From NCBI GenBank assembly GCA_015680685.1, contig MNCI01008925.1, forward strand, positions 928,671 to 992,670: DNA of 64,000 bases, written 5' to 3'. The translations under genes were made by a program, and so were the position numbers. This DNA comes from Gnetum montanum. Lineage: Eukaryota; Streptophyta; Gnetopsida; Gnetales; Gnetaceae. Shown in pieces: positions 12,121-23,203 of this stretch; the first letter of the stretch is position 1, and the number at the start of each line of letters is the position of its first letter. Under the pieces are notes generated by a model that saw nothing but the letters and a program-made list of their open reading frames with translations, did no database searches and was not told where the DNA came from.

Positions 12121-14132
12121 CTAACGCTGTAATTTAATTTTTGCTTCTTCTTTTTTTGTTTTTGATTTTGAGTTTTTAATTTTCATGCTTCATTTTGTCT
12201 TTAATGTTTAGGCGTTAATGCATAGAAAAGGAACACATGAGAAAGAAACTATCTTGAGAGCATGATAATGAAGACAATATGAGAAGTAATAAAATAATAA
12301 AATTAAAAATACAAATAAAACATCCAATAAGAAAAACGCAATGCAGCCATGTGGGATAAGTTAAGACAGGGTAAAAGGGGATTGACGCATCGGAGCGTGA
12401 GTAACTAGGTGTTTAGTGCAGCGTGAGCAATAAGAAATGCAGGTAGCGTGAGTTAGAGGGATCGGTAGCATGATTAGCTAGGTGTACAGCATAGCGTGAG
12501 CAACAAGACAGGTCATGGAGCATGAGTAGCAGGAAGTGTTGGCAGGGCATGAGTTACAGGAATTGTTGGCAGGGCATGAGTTACAAGAATTTTTGGTAGG
12601 GCAGCATGACCATGGCACAGAGTAGCGTGAGCATGAGTAACGACGATGAAGGGGAAAGCAGAAACAAGCAACATAAAGGGAAGCAGCAAGCTAGCTTACT
12701 GTTTGCAGAGGAGAGCAAACAACTGCTTCATCACCTTCCCCAACGCGAGATTTTATCATGGACGGGACCTCTATGCAGCTATTTTTTTTCTTTCATTCTT
12801 ATTCCACGGCATTGTATTGTGGGGCAAGCATAGCATGAGCAATTAGGGCTATCATTTTTTTTGTTTCAAAGTGAAGATTTTGTTGGATTCTGGGATTTGT
12901 TTAGCTGTTTTCTCGTGTGCATCTCAGGTGTCAAGGACATTGCTGAGGTTTTAAGTTTCACAATTCTTGTGGTTGCTATGTGATAACCTGAGTAAGAGGA
13001 TCAGAGCTAGGGCCTGCTCAACGTGGCAACCCAGGGCATGCCGCAACGTGAGCAAATCAGGGCATGTCTCTGCATGAGGGAAGGGGGAATGCCTAGCGTG
13101 ACTAATGAGGGTGTGCCTCAGCGTGAGTTATTCAGGGCACGCCTCAGCGTGAGTTGTATTGCGAGGCGCGTATGGGCCCTGGCGTGTGTTGCAAAGATGT
13201 GGGTGTGGTTGCCAATGCACATCCCTGCAATCTTCTTTCTATGTGATGATCAGTCGACGTGAGTAGCCTAGGGCATGCCCAATGTGAGCAAACCAAGGTA
13301 TGGGCGTGGGTATAGGGTTGAGAGGGCATGAGTGCCCAGGGAAAAGCAATTTCTGCCATGTCTGGTCGTCAACGTTCCATAGAAAGCTGATCTTTGCCTG
13401 GGCGTGAGCACCCTAGAAAAATTGATTTTTTTCGATTTATTATTATTATTTTTATTTTGCCTATGCATGAATATCCCAGGGAAACCGTGATTTTTGGTAA
13501 TTTTTGCCTGGGCGTGAGTGCCGAGGGAAACTGTGATTTTTGGCGATTTTTGCCTAGGTGTGAGTGCCCAAGGAAACTGCACTTTTTAGCAATTTTCTCC
13601 TAGGCGTGAGCGCCCAGGGAAACTACAATTTTTGTGGTGTGGGTAGCGTGAGCTACTCTCCAGCATGAGTTGTGTTGTAAGTAGTAGCGTAAGTCGCATT
13701 CGTGGGTTGCAGCGTGAGCTGCCTTGCAAATGTTTTCTCTAGCCACGTTTTACCACATTATGCATTGCAGCGTGAGTTACTAGAACTGGCGTGTGAGTGA
13801 TTGAGAAGGGAGCAAATTATTCATCTGGTGCTGCTGGTTATTTGTATCTTTTGTTTTCCTGGGCTAAATAGTGAAGATGCATGTTTTGTATTTGCAAATG
13901 AATTTTTTTTTAATGTACCCCAGCGAGTATTAAATTCATCAAATAGACATTGATGTCCTTGTCTCATGGGGTGATCTTGTGTGTGCATTGAATGTTATTT
14001 ACTCGTTAGGTTTATTTACTTATTTGCTTATTTTTTTTGTTTAGTTGATATGTTTTGTACGTTTTAAGTTACTTACATAAGGTTCTGGCTCTGTGCAAGG
14101 GACTTAAGCCCTTTCTTTTGGTGGTGGAACTC
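12121..14132 (+). other. Repeat-rich region upstream of antisense gene E
   Basis: The first 270 bp are AT-rich. From about 12,390 to 13,800 the words gcgtgag, gcatgag and agcgtgagt recur about 25-30 times, mostly followed by ta, ca or tg. The spacing is irregular (20-60 bp) except in one block with a 46-bp period. ORFs here are short and compositionally odd and I do not accept them. The position upstream of E suggests a promoter or leader, by inference only. Confidence 0.5.
13459..13640 (+). repeat. 46-bp tandem repeat upstream of E
   Basis: Units read gggcgtgagtgccgagggaa followed by a ctgtgatttttggcgattttt-like stretch and cct. About four copies (starting near 13,465, 13,508, 13,555 and 13,600) differ at a few positions each, with weaker copies to the left (13,325 and 13,398). 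Confidence 0.75.
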
Positions 14133-17100
14133 ATGGGTGTGTTGTCATGGTTTGGTCCCTTAGAGCCCAATGCGCCTCGTCATGACATGGAGATCGGATA
14201 ACAAGGGTTATGGTTTCGTCCAGGCTCTAGTGCATTTCTACCGTTTATCCTACAGGGTTTTAGCGTGGTCATCTGGTCTCATTTAAGTGAACAATTGGCT
14301 CGTAGTATTGTTGAGACCATACTGCTTGGCTCATCCCATGACATATTGGCCTTCATCGTTGATATGGACGAGGGATTATTTAAAGTTGATGGAGTCCTTC
14401 CGAAGGTCCTCAATCTACCCGTCCCCTGACTCGTGTTTGGGAGCTACCATTTTGTAACCACTACAACATCAGTAACACCCTTTTCCTAGCTTTTCATGTA
14501 CATACATTGTTCCAAAATCCACCTAGAATAGTGTATAGGATGGATAGGTAAGCTCTTTTTGATTTATCTTTATCTTGTTTGCTTTGGTGTTATCGTGTTG
14601 TTTATGTTTGATTATCTTTTCCTTGGCAGGCCCTGTTTTGATGAGCATGGGATGCACAAGAATGATGATGGACTTGACTTAACGCGTACAGCCTTGGAGA
14701 CTTTCATGGTGGGCTCCACTCTTCGTGGTACCTTGTTGGCTCAAACCAAGGGTGCTATTGTCCATTATCATAAGCAATTTTCCAGGGCCTTTGAACGTTG
14801 TGAAGCTCATGGGTGGCTACATGAAGATTGGTCTCGCAATGGACCCACTTTCCCTCAAGCAGTTGATTCAGTGCCAAGTGTGCCTAATCCATTTGCTAAT
14901 GGTGAGTGATTGTATTCTAAGCTTCATTTTTATCTTTTCCACCCCATTGTTTATCATGATGTTGATCTTTTATTTAACATGCTTTTACAGTGGATATCAC
15001 TCCTGGTGGGGTTATTATTGTGTTTGGGCGTACTGAGGGTACCCTGTTCATGAAGTACGGGGAGACGGAAGATTCACAATGATGGTTGCATACAAAGGCA
15101 CCTCAACATGTCATCACTTGCCTTACCGATGCTGGTCTAATGGATCTATTCAGTGCCTTAACTCCTAATGTTCTCGTGACTGAAATGGTTTTCATCGTTG
15201 ATTCTTTCAACGATGATGTTACTTATTTTAGTATGTGAGTCTAGGGGGTTAAGGTTATATTCCATATGACTGCCGAATTCTTTTCAGACCTCTTTGGTGT
15301 ACCGGCAGATGGTGTCAAAGTGGCAGTGGACAGGGCAAACAGAGAAGGCCACATAATTAAGGACCTTGAGGCATGGTTGGGTGTGTCATGGGGTTCCAAG
15401 GGCTTCCCTATGCAAGTGGACTCTAAAGTGACAGAAGTAAATTTGTTGTACCCATTGTTTAGAGCATGCGCATTTTCCAAGTCTCTATCTCAAGTGCGAA
15501 CTCTTGGGGTAGAGCCCGCATGTATCATGTGCTCGATCCTAGAGACTGGTATGCATTATGACTGGGGACAATTCTTGGTTTCAGGCTTCCGTGGGGAGAT
15601 TGTCAAATTGTGTTCTAATGTGAATGCGTAGTCCCATTTCACTTTTTCATTCTTTGCAAGCTACCTCCGTAGATTCGCTGAGTTCCTAGTGGTCCACGAA
15701 GATAGTTAGTATGTGTTGAGGGACCATGCACAAATATCTCACCCTTGGATCTGTCACCTGTTCGTCCTTACTAGATCTCAAGATGCCCCTGAGGGTGTTG
15801 AGAAATCAGTCTCCGTTACAATAGGGGGCGTTGCTAGTCAATCCCACCATATGCATGATAGCATAGGGTCGGAACCACCTAGGTTGCACACCACTTCCAG
15901 GAGAGCTAATCGTATGATCAAGGAGACGATTGGGAAGGCTAAGTCTAAGGTGTGGAGACTTGAGCATCCTAGAGGATCTAGTCTAGAGACTAGACCACCA
16001 AGAGCAAAATGCATTAAATTCAGATTGCCAGAATGAGGTAAGTATATTTTATTTATTGTTAGTATTTTTATCTTACTTTTTGGTTTTATTTACTTATTTA
16101 AACTGGTATAGTTACTATGTCATGTTAATGTTGAATTTATGGATGTCATCAAAGGAAACCCCTGAAAGAAAAAGGATGGAATCAGCTCCAGTGGTTGAAC
16201 CAGAATCGATTCCCACCGAGCTGAATGAGGAAGAAGAAGAAGAGGCCCATGAAGAGGTGATCGGAGAGATTCCTATCTCCCAAGAAGAAGGTGAGGAAGA
16301 AGCCATGGAAACGAATCTCACCAAGGATTCAGATGTCCTTAATCATTCTAGTGAAGAGAGGGAGATGTTCGATGGCTACTTTGAGGGGTCATTACACCTT
16401 GGTGACCCACCTGAGTTGACCGACCAAGGGGTTTTCGGTATGTTTTATTTCTTGCTCTATGATTCCTATATCTATATATATATATTTTTGTGGTTTTGAC
16501 TAGTTACGATAATTTTTTTTGATACAAGACTTAGGTGTTAAAACATCAGAGGCTCATAATCAATGGATAGAAGTACCAAGATTATGGACCATAGTTGAAA
16601 TGATAACTCAAGCTGGTATAGAATCCACAAATGAACCTAAACCATAGCTTGAAATGCCAAACAAAGTGGACTTTGTTACAGGCATTGTCAATGATGTGGT
16701 AGCCCGTTTACAAGAAGCTGACCCTAAATTAGGTACGCACGTGTGACGTGTAACATCAAATGAATTGAGTTAATTAATTGTGTTTATTTGATTTTTCATT
16801 GACTAAGTTGTGTGCTTCTTGTGTTGGCAGGTGCTAAGCTTCAATGGGATCCTTCCAAGGCAACCCATGTCGATGCTCTGGCTAAACTTCCTGAAGGCAT
16901 TGGGCAAGTTTCTAGAAAGATTTACGATGCAGTCGCGGGTTGCGTGGTTCAGAATGCCAAATCTCTCTGGGCTTGCAGGCATTCTATTGAACATTTGTGG
17001 CAAAAAGTCCAATCGGTAGAAAATAATGTCGCCAAGCTAACAAAAGAGAGAAATGACTACAAAGCCCGTTATGATTTCACATCTGCTAGGTTGGTGGGTG

Positions 17101-17811
17101 ATAGTACTTGGCGTACTTCCGAAATCACCTATGCTCCTTATTGGAATGTCCTAAATAGCAAGGTACAGGTGATGCGGGAGCTAGCTGAACAAAGGGCCCA
17201 AATCAATTTGTTGAATCAGAAATGTCAGGATTGGAAATCCTTCACCGCCAAAGTACGTAAGTGGGGCCAGGACCAAAAAGATCACAAATACTAGTACAAG
17301 AAGTGGTTGAAAGAAGAGTTCATTGAACATCATTGGTTGGAGATTTTTATTGAGGGATTGGACTTGCGTACTCCCTATGATCGATTTTTTGAATGTACGG
17401 TAGTGGAGGGGTCTCCTGAACGATCCATCACTACTACCTCTAGGGAAGTTTTGGTAGGCCAATTTCCTCTTGAACGTCCTTCCTGGACATCAGTGGACAA
17501 AGGTAAAGTTGTAGCCAATGTTGACTTAGGTCTCAAAGAAGATTGGTCGTGCATGGTAGAAGAAGAGATTCTTTGTTGTATAGAATTTGGTCTTAGACCT
17601 TCTTCTCTTGTAAGTGTTTCAGTCTTGTAACCTTTTTTTGTTGTTTTCGGTTAATGGTTTAATTCTCTTTTTCTTTTGTATTTACTAATTAGTTGTTTTT
17701 GTACTTCTGTCGTTGTAGGGTCATGGTGGTGATGAGGGCGGCCCCGGTGGAGCAGAACCGGATGATGGAGAGAAGTTTGAGGATCAACCCCCTCCTAGAA
17801 CTGATGCCTAG
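14133..17811 (+). pseudogene. Gene E: multi-exon gene-like unit antisense to element B
   Basis: This is a protein-coding unit on the plus strand inside the minus-strand element B. Exons I can trace are 14,133-14,547, 14,630-14,901, 14,991-16,037, about 16,112-16,437, 16,535-16,732, 16,831-17,609 and 17,719-17,811. All six gaps are 74-109 bp, begin GT and end AG, and five keep the frame when removed. Donors include gtaagc, gtgagt, gtaagt (twice) and gtatgt. Exon 4 encodes a strongly acidic stretch (Glu-rich, about 16,200-16,310), exon 6 an apparent coiled coil (about 17,000-17,230), and the last exon is Gly- and Asp-rich. About ten in-frame stops and one frameshift near 14,460 make it non-functional. 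I recognise no family with certainty. Antisense extra ORFs are known in Tat-lineage elements, usually beside the 3' LTR. A captured host gene is the alternative. Confidence 0.65.
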
Positions 17812-18173
17812 TTTAGCTTGTTATTATTGTTAATCTTGTCATTTGTTTGTTGTAATTTGTTGTTTTTGACAATGAATGGGAACATGTAACATGATCATGA
17901 TATAATACAATATGTTCACACACATTTTTTTTTAGTGGATGTAAGAAGGATGATAGTGGTGTAGAAAAAATATAAAGGGAAATTGTAATGTGTAAAACAT
18001 AAAATATGGCTAAGAATGTAAACAAGGAATTTGATTTCGATGAAACTGAAATGCATTGTGTTCCAGTTTAAGGCCATTTCGGGCCACGCACGTTAGTTTA
18101 AATTCATGATGGACTGTTGTACTTGTGTTACGAGAAGAGGGGAATTTTAATTATTTTTGGGACATATGGATGT
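17812..18173 (+). other. Region after gene E
   Basis: AT-rich sequence follows the E stop codon, with a T run at about 17,925 and no convincing ORF. A clean AATAAA signal for E is not seen. Two degraded minisatellite units begin near 18,062. Confidence 0.4.
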
Positions 18174-18313
18174 GTGGTAGTTTTACGTCATTTCGGACGC
18201 ATGGTAGTTTTACGTCATTTCGGACGTGTGGTACTTTTACATCATTTCAGACGTGTGGTAGTTTTACGTCATTTCGGACGTATGGTAGTTTCACGTCATT
18301 TCAGACATGTGGT
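18174..18313 (-). repeat. 27-bp tandem repeat between protease and gene E
   Basis: Five units of exactly 27 bp share the core ggtagttttacgtcatttcg followed by gacgngt. They are much more regular than the related arrays at 8,110 and 12,045. The array stays open in one plus-strand frame by chance of its period, and I do not call it a gene. Confidence 0.85.
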
Positions 18314-18434
18314 CGTGTGGTAGTTTAATGGTTGAGTAGCTTCTTTATTTTTTGAAGCTTGAGATTAGGAGTGGGGCATGTCGGTGTGATCCTGTATTTA
18401 GCGTCTCCTTCATTAGTTATGTCAAATGGTAATT

Positions 18435-19072
18435 CTAACCATGAGACATGTCAGTATGTTCTAATGTTTCCACGTTTTGTAATGTTTCCATGTTTTCTGG
18501 GGGATCATGGTTTGGAGGTTGATTATCACTTTGGGTTTCATCTAGTGTATTGTCTTGTTTCGGCTCATCGGTGGTGTCATCTTGTTTAAGCTTGGGGGTA
18601 GTGTCATCTTGTTTAGATTCATCGAATTTAACCTCTGAGCCTTGGTTTGTGCCTACATGTGAAGAGATGTTGGATGTAGCCATGTCACCGTGTATAATGA
18701 TTTCACTACCTTTGTAAGGTAAGTGAATCTCTTGATGGATGGGTGAGGATACCACTTGTAATTGGGCTAACCAAGGTCATCCCAAAATCAAGTTAAATCC
18801 TAGCATCTCATCTATGACTACAAACTCGGCTGACGTGGGGAACTGGTCCCCGCTATGAAGTCCAAAGTGAGTGTTCCTTTTACTATGACATGTGATCTGC
18901 TGAATGATTTTAGGAATGTTGTGCATGTTGGTTTTATCTGCTCTGTGAGCCCTAACTGTTCAATGACGGGGAATGGTATTACGTTTGTGGCTACCCCATC
19001 ATCAACATGCACCCTATGTATTTTAAACTGGTTGATTTGTATGGTTATGAACATAGGTCCGGTGGTGACTTC
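18435..19072 (-). pseudogene. Element B protease (retropepsin) and tail
   Basis: This is the aspartic protease domain that would cut Gag and Pol. Residues around the active site read RVHVDDGVATNVIP, with DDG replacing the usual D-[ST]-G, a form seen in Tat-lineage proteases. Downstream, FNLILG followed by a stop and PWLAQ matches the conserved LLGRPWL-type segment. The C-terminal 80 codons are rich in Asp, Gln, Lys and Thr and contain short repeats (KQDDTT). Sense coding ends at about 18,435, and the reverse transcriptase resumes only at 11,920. Confidence 0.8.
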
Positions 19073-19639
19073 TCATGTTTTTTCATCAATTTTAATGTTA
19101 TCTGCATGGAAGTCTAGTGATGTGGACCTTGATCTTTGATGTGGAGACATTACTGCATGAATGGACGATTTAGTTGTAAGTAAGTCTTCACTAATTGGGA
19201 TCGATGTTAACATACGTACTAGGGCTTCATGGTGTACTTGAGAAGTCATCATTAGCTCATACAGGCTTAGCAAAGTGTTCTTTTGTTTGAGGGCCTGTGT
19301 AACCTGGATTAGGGCACTAGCCAAGTCTTTGCTATTTGGTATGTTCTTATTGGTCAAGACTTGGTTCATTGGACCCAACAATTGTATCTCCTAAGGAAGG
19401 GTTGTTGCATGGTCAACTGTGATTGTCAGGTTTGGCTCATCGATCATTCCTGATTTTCCAGCTTGGTTACTTGTGCTTGTCTCGTCGGTTATTAGAGCCA
19501 TGGGTACAGCATTTAATGGAGTGAGTTTTGGGGGTCCCAACTCATGACCTTGATGTTCTCTTTCCAAACGTTCCCTGGTCAACCTATCTGCGAGGCATTC
19601 TCGCAAAGGGTGTGGGGGAATCATCGGGGTTTGAACATC

Positions 19640-20095
19640 TGATTACTTCAGGACCTGAATGACAAATGGAATAGGGCGGGTTTGTGATGAAACTATTGGT
19701 GGTTGAACATCAGGGTGTTTAGGCACCTGGATTACGAATGGAGTGGGATGGATTTGGGATTGAACTGTTGGATTTTGAACATCAGGTTGCTTAGGTTCCC
19801 TGATGGCAAATGGAGTTGGTCTAGTTTGGGGTTGTATGTCTGCGGTTGCAACAACAGGTGGTACCCAGATCACAAAGGAAGCGGGCCGGGTTGGTGGTGG
19901 TGCATTTGCAGTCGCATCGGCAGAAGGCACACGGATCACAAATGGGATAGGTTTGGTTTGCTGGGGTACGTTCGTCGTTGCCATCACAGGAGGTACCCGC
20001 ATGACGAAAGGTTTCTAAGGTATGAAGGATGTATGTGTTAGAAATGAGGGTTGGGGAGATGGTGTTGACACTATAGGAACATGAATCACAAAAGG
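19640..20095 (-). repeat. Coding minisatellite in the gag-protease linker of element B
   Basis: On the minus strand about six units of roughly 22-26 residues each contain PFVIQVP-type cores (PFVIRVP, SFVIWVP, PFAIREP, PFVIQVP). Each core is preceded by TRP or TKP and followed by Pro- and Val-rich spacers. The repeat lies after the gag zinc-knuckle-like motif and before the protease. Confidence 0.75.
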
Positions 20096-22391
20096 TTTTA
20101 TGAGTATTTCCTGTTCGTTGCCAACTTGTATTGTGTTGATCACATAAGGAGCCTCCTTGGTGTTAAGGGGATCCTTATACACGCCCATAGATTGATTTTT
20201 TGGATTTACAGGGTTATCTTTGTTGAATGTTATTTCACCCCTATCAATCATACGTTGTATGTCTTGTTTCAAGGTGAAACAATAATCAGTTCCGTGCCCG
20301 TTTCGTTGATGGTACTCACAAAATCTATCTAGCCTAAAGCCTCTTGGAACTAGAGGCTCATTCGATGTTGCCAAGCTTGGGTTTCTGATCAATTCATAGT
20401 ATCATTCATGTCTTTGGGCTGCTGCAGGAGACAACTGCTTATGCTTGATGGCCCCAACCTTTAAAAGTTGATCTAGTAGTTGCGAAGGCTTCATAGGCAA
20501 TGGTGTATATTGAGTAGGTTCTTTCCTCTCAAATGTACTAGCGTGACCCATGTTAGTAGTTTGCATGAAGGATGGTTTGGGAGTGGGTGCAAGAGCGTTT
20601 CTCTCATAGTTAATGGGAATAATAGGTTGTTTCCCTTTCTATCCCGCATTGTTGGGTTGAGCCGTCTCTACTACTACTGCTACCATTGCTTTAGCCTTGT
20701 CTTTGTCTTTCTTCGTGTGTTGATTTTTAAAGGCTGAATAAGCAGGGTCATGACTATTTTGGGCTACCTCCTCTATGTTCTTTATTTGTACAAAAGCTTG
20801 ACTTAGGGTGCGAGCGTTTAGATAATAGAGCCTTGACTTAATGAAGTCGTTCACGGCTCCTTTAAGAATCATGAGTAGGTATGTTTCTGGGATTGGCTCG
20901 TGAAGTTCATTAAGTGCAGAACTCCATCTCTAGATGAACTTTTGCATAGGTTCTAGTGTTCTAGTGGTGCATGCTTCACCTAGATCAGACTGTCTAAGGC
21001 TGCTTCGAGCTTCAAGTTGTACTTAAACCTAGTAACAAACTGGTGTAATAGATCCTCCAGAGAGGATATAGAGTTACAGGGCAAGGCTCTGTACTAGTCT
21101 AAGGCTCTTTCGGTTAAAGACATGGTGAACACGTGTAGGATTACATGGGGCCAAGCTTGAAGCGATAGACATTCTAATCTGAATATTACTAAGTGGGCAT
21201 TGGGGTCTCCTTCCCTGTTATATTTTGTCAATTGAGGCAATGAAACCCCCTTGGGTAATGTTAAAGGTGGCACTGACGAACTAATCGGATCATCTTGGTA
21301 GAAGTCCAATACTTTAAGCTCTTCAGTGTTAGCAATTTTGAGGTGCTTTACCTCATCAGTGAGCTCTTGCATCATCCTTGTGGCTTTGACCCAGTCTTGG
21401 GCACTCGGTGGAGCAGTAGGTTGGTTAGTTTGAGTGTTATACAAGTTAGACTACTGCACAGTTGGTGGGAATGATGATTGTTGAGTTGTTGATGGTTGTA
21501 CTTGAGGGACGTTCATGGGTGAAATTGTAGTAGGTGGTATGTTGTAATGAGCTGGTTGATATTGTTGCATGCCAGATGTGGTCCACTGCCTAGTTACGAG
21601 CTGTGAGGAAATGCCCTGAACTTGTTGAGTCGAAGTAGTGAGGGGTGTTCCTTGGATTTGCACTCATGGTATATAGTGAGTAGATGTAGAAGCTGGTATC
21701 ACGGATGGCATCCCAATTACTTGGGGTGGGAAGGTCACTCCTACATTAATTTGAGAGGGAAGTTGTTGGGGTTGTACTTGTAGGAGAGGGGATAATGTGG
21801 TGACCAAAGGAATAACAGAGATGGGTGCATTGAATTGAGTATTGGTTATGGGGAGAGTGGAAATGAGAGTGGGTGCTTCCTGTTGAGAGACTGATGCTTG
21901 AGTGCTTTTAAATGCATGAAGGGACATGGTCTCTCCTGTGAAAGGGTGGAATAACAGGTTTGCGTAAGTATGCGGACTGAGAGTATGGTACGAGTCCCCA
22001 TGTTCGAATTGAGCTACGAAATTATCTTCCTCATCTCCATTTTAAGGCTCTACGACGAGCTGGCGTGAAGTTTGGTTCCTTACCATGAGGAGTTGGGACA
22101 AGAGTTCATGGTGGGATTCAGTGAGGGGGATGACATCATAGGCGGTGGGAGTGAAGTCATGACCTCCTTTGTGAATTAGCTCATAGTGTCTCTACGCTTC
22201 TAGTTCTGTTTGAGCGTTAGGATAGTGAATGTGGGGTCTCTACCTTGCAGTCTCAGTGATCAGCAAGGTGGCCCTTGAGGGTTCATCTCGCCAAGGGCAA
22301 CTATGGCCTCGGCGGTGGTGACAGGACCTACGATTGTGGTACCGAAGTCAGAGACGAGCAAGGCGGTGGTGTTGGTGTGTGTGGAGTCCAT
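20015..22391 (-). pseudogene. Element B gag
   Basis: This is degraded capsid/nucleocapsid, read leftward from an ATG at 22,391. The N-terminal 300 codons are Pro-, Gln- and Thr-rich. The retrotransposon gag core lies at about 21,300-20,950 (KYNREGDPNAHLVIF, then FTMSLTERALD and SISSLEDLLHQF), matching the usual DP..HL...F and SL...A..W pattern. A Cys-His motif, FCEYHQRNGHGTDYC, lies at about 20,300 and is the single variant knuckle common in Tat-type gags. Several in-frame stops (for example near 21,450, 21,664 and 22,260) break it. It is followed by the repeat-bearing linker and protease. Confidence 0.85.
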
Positions 22392-23180
22392 TGTGAACGT
22401 CGGGTGATGCAGTGTAGGATAGAGGATGCAGCGTAAGAGAGGGAAAATATATGTTAAGTGTCAACAGTGTATAGTTTCACAGTGTATGAACAATGTAGCG
22501 TGTGAAAATATTAAGCAACGTATGAAAGAGATAAAGCAGCGTATGAAAGAGATAAAGCAGCGTAACAGAGGGGGTACAACATGTGAAAGATTGCAGTGTG
22601 GCTAATGTATGGCATACAGCGTATGAATGCTAAGTGTGAAGTGCAGCATATCAGCGTTCGAGAGGTGAGCCCAGCATGTGGCATATCTACGTTGGAAAAT
22701 GTAGCGTGTGCACAAAGGTTAACCTTGGGTAGCGTATGGATGCTGAGGGTGATGAACACAGCGTGTGGCCAAGAAACTGAAATGTCGAATGCAGTCGAGT
22801 AAAAGTGCAGCGTATGGAACTAGGGTACAATGTGTGGATGCTGGATATAGCATCTAGGACTGAGGAACAGTGTCTGGACACTGGATACAGCATCTGGAAG
22901 GTAGGGCATGAGTGCTGGACACTGTGACTTTGGCAATAATGTGTTTAACAAGTCAGAATGGCATCTGGACGTTGAGGGTTATGTTTGAGGAAGAAAATCG
23001 AGTGCAGGACGTTGTGGGCAACGCCTAAATGAATAACAAGAATGCAGGACACTGTGGGAAGTGCCTGAATAGAGAACAAGAATGCAGGATGCTGTGGGTA
23101 GCGCTTGAATGGAGAACAAGAATGTAGGACGCTATGGGCAGCATCTGGATACTAGACAAAAAAAATGTAACCTGGATGGG
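22392..23180 (-). other. Element B 5' leader with tandem repeats
   Basis: Untranslated leader between PBS and gag. On the plus strand the words cagcgtatg and gcagcgtatgaaagagataa recur near 22,500-22,600. Between about 22,990 and 23,160 a roughly 55-bp unit (gagaacaagaatgcagga, then cgctgtgggnagcgcctgaat) is repeated about three times. No ORF is convincing. Confidence 0.65.
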
Positions 23181-23198
23181 CCCTCCTTCTAGCACCAA
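23181..23198 (-). other. Element B primer-binding site (tRNA-Asn-like)
   Basis: The plus strand is ccctccttctagcaccaa, that is, a minus-strand PBS beginning TTGGTGCTAGAAGGAGGG. It agrees with the 3' end of plant tRNA-Asn as I remember it, except for one base. It lies 5 bp from the right LTR. Confidence 0.75.
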
Positions 23199-23203
23199 TT
23201 TAC

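Noticed and set aside
12606-13603. Several ORFs of 66-104 codons upstream of gene E
   Set aside because: All fall in the GCGTGAG and 46-bp repeat region; the translations only reflect the repeat.
18117-18328. Plus-strand ORFs made of VVLRHFGRM repeats
   Set aside because: They result from a 27-bp minisatellite whose period is a multiple of three.
18817-19139. 94-codon plus-strand ORF over the protease region
   Set aside because: Antisense shadow of the retropepsin domain, without splice sites or recognised motif.
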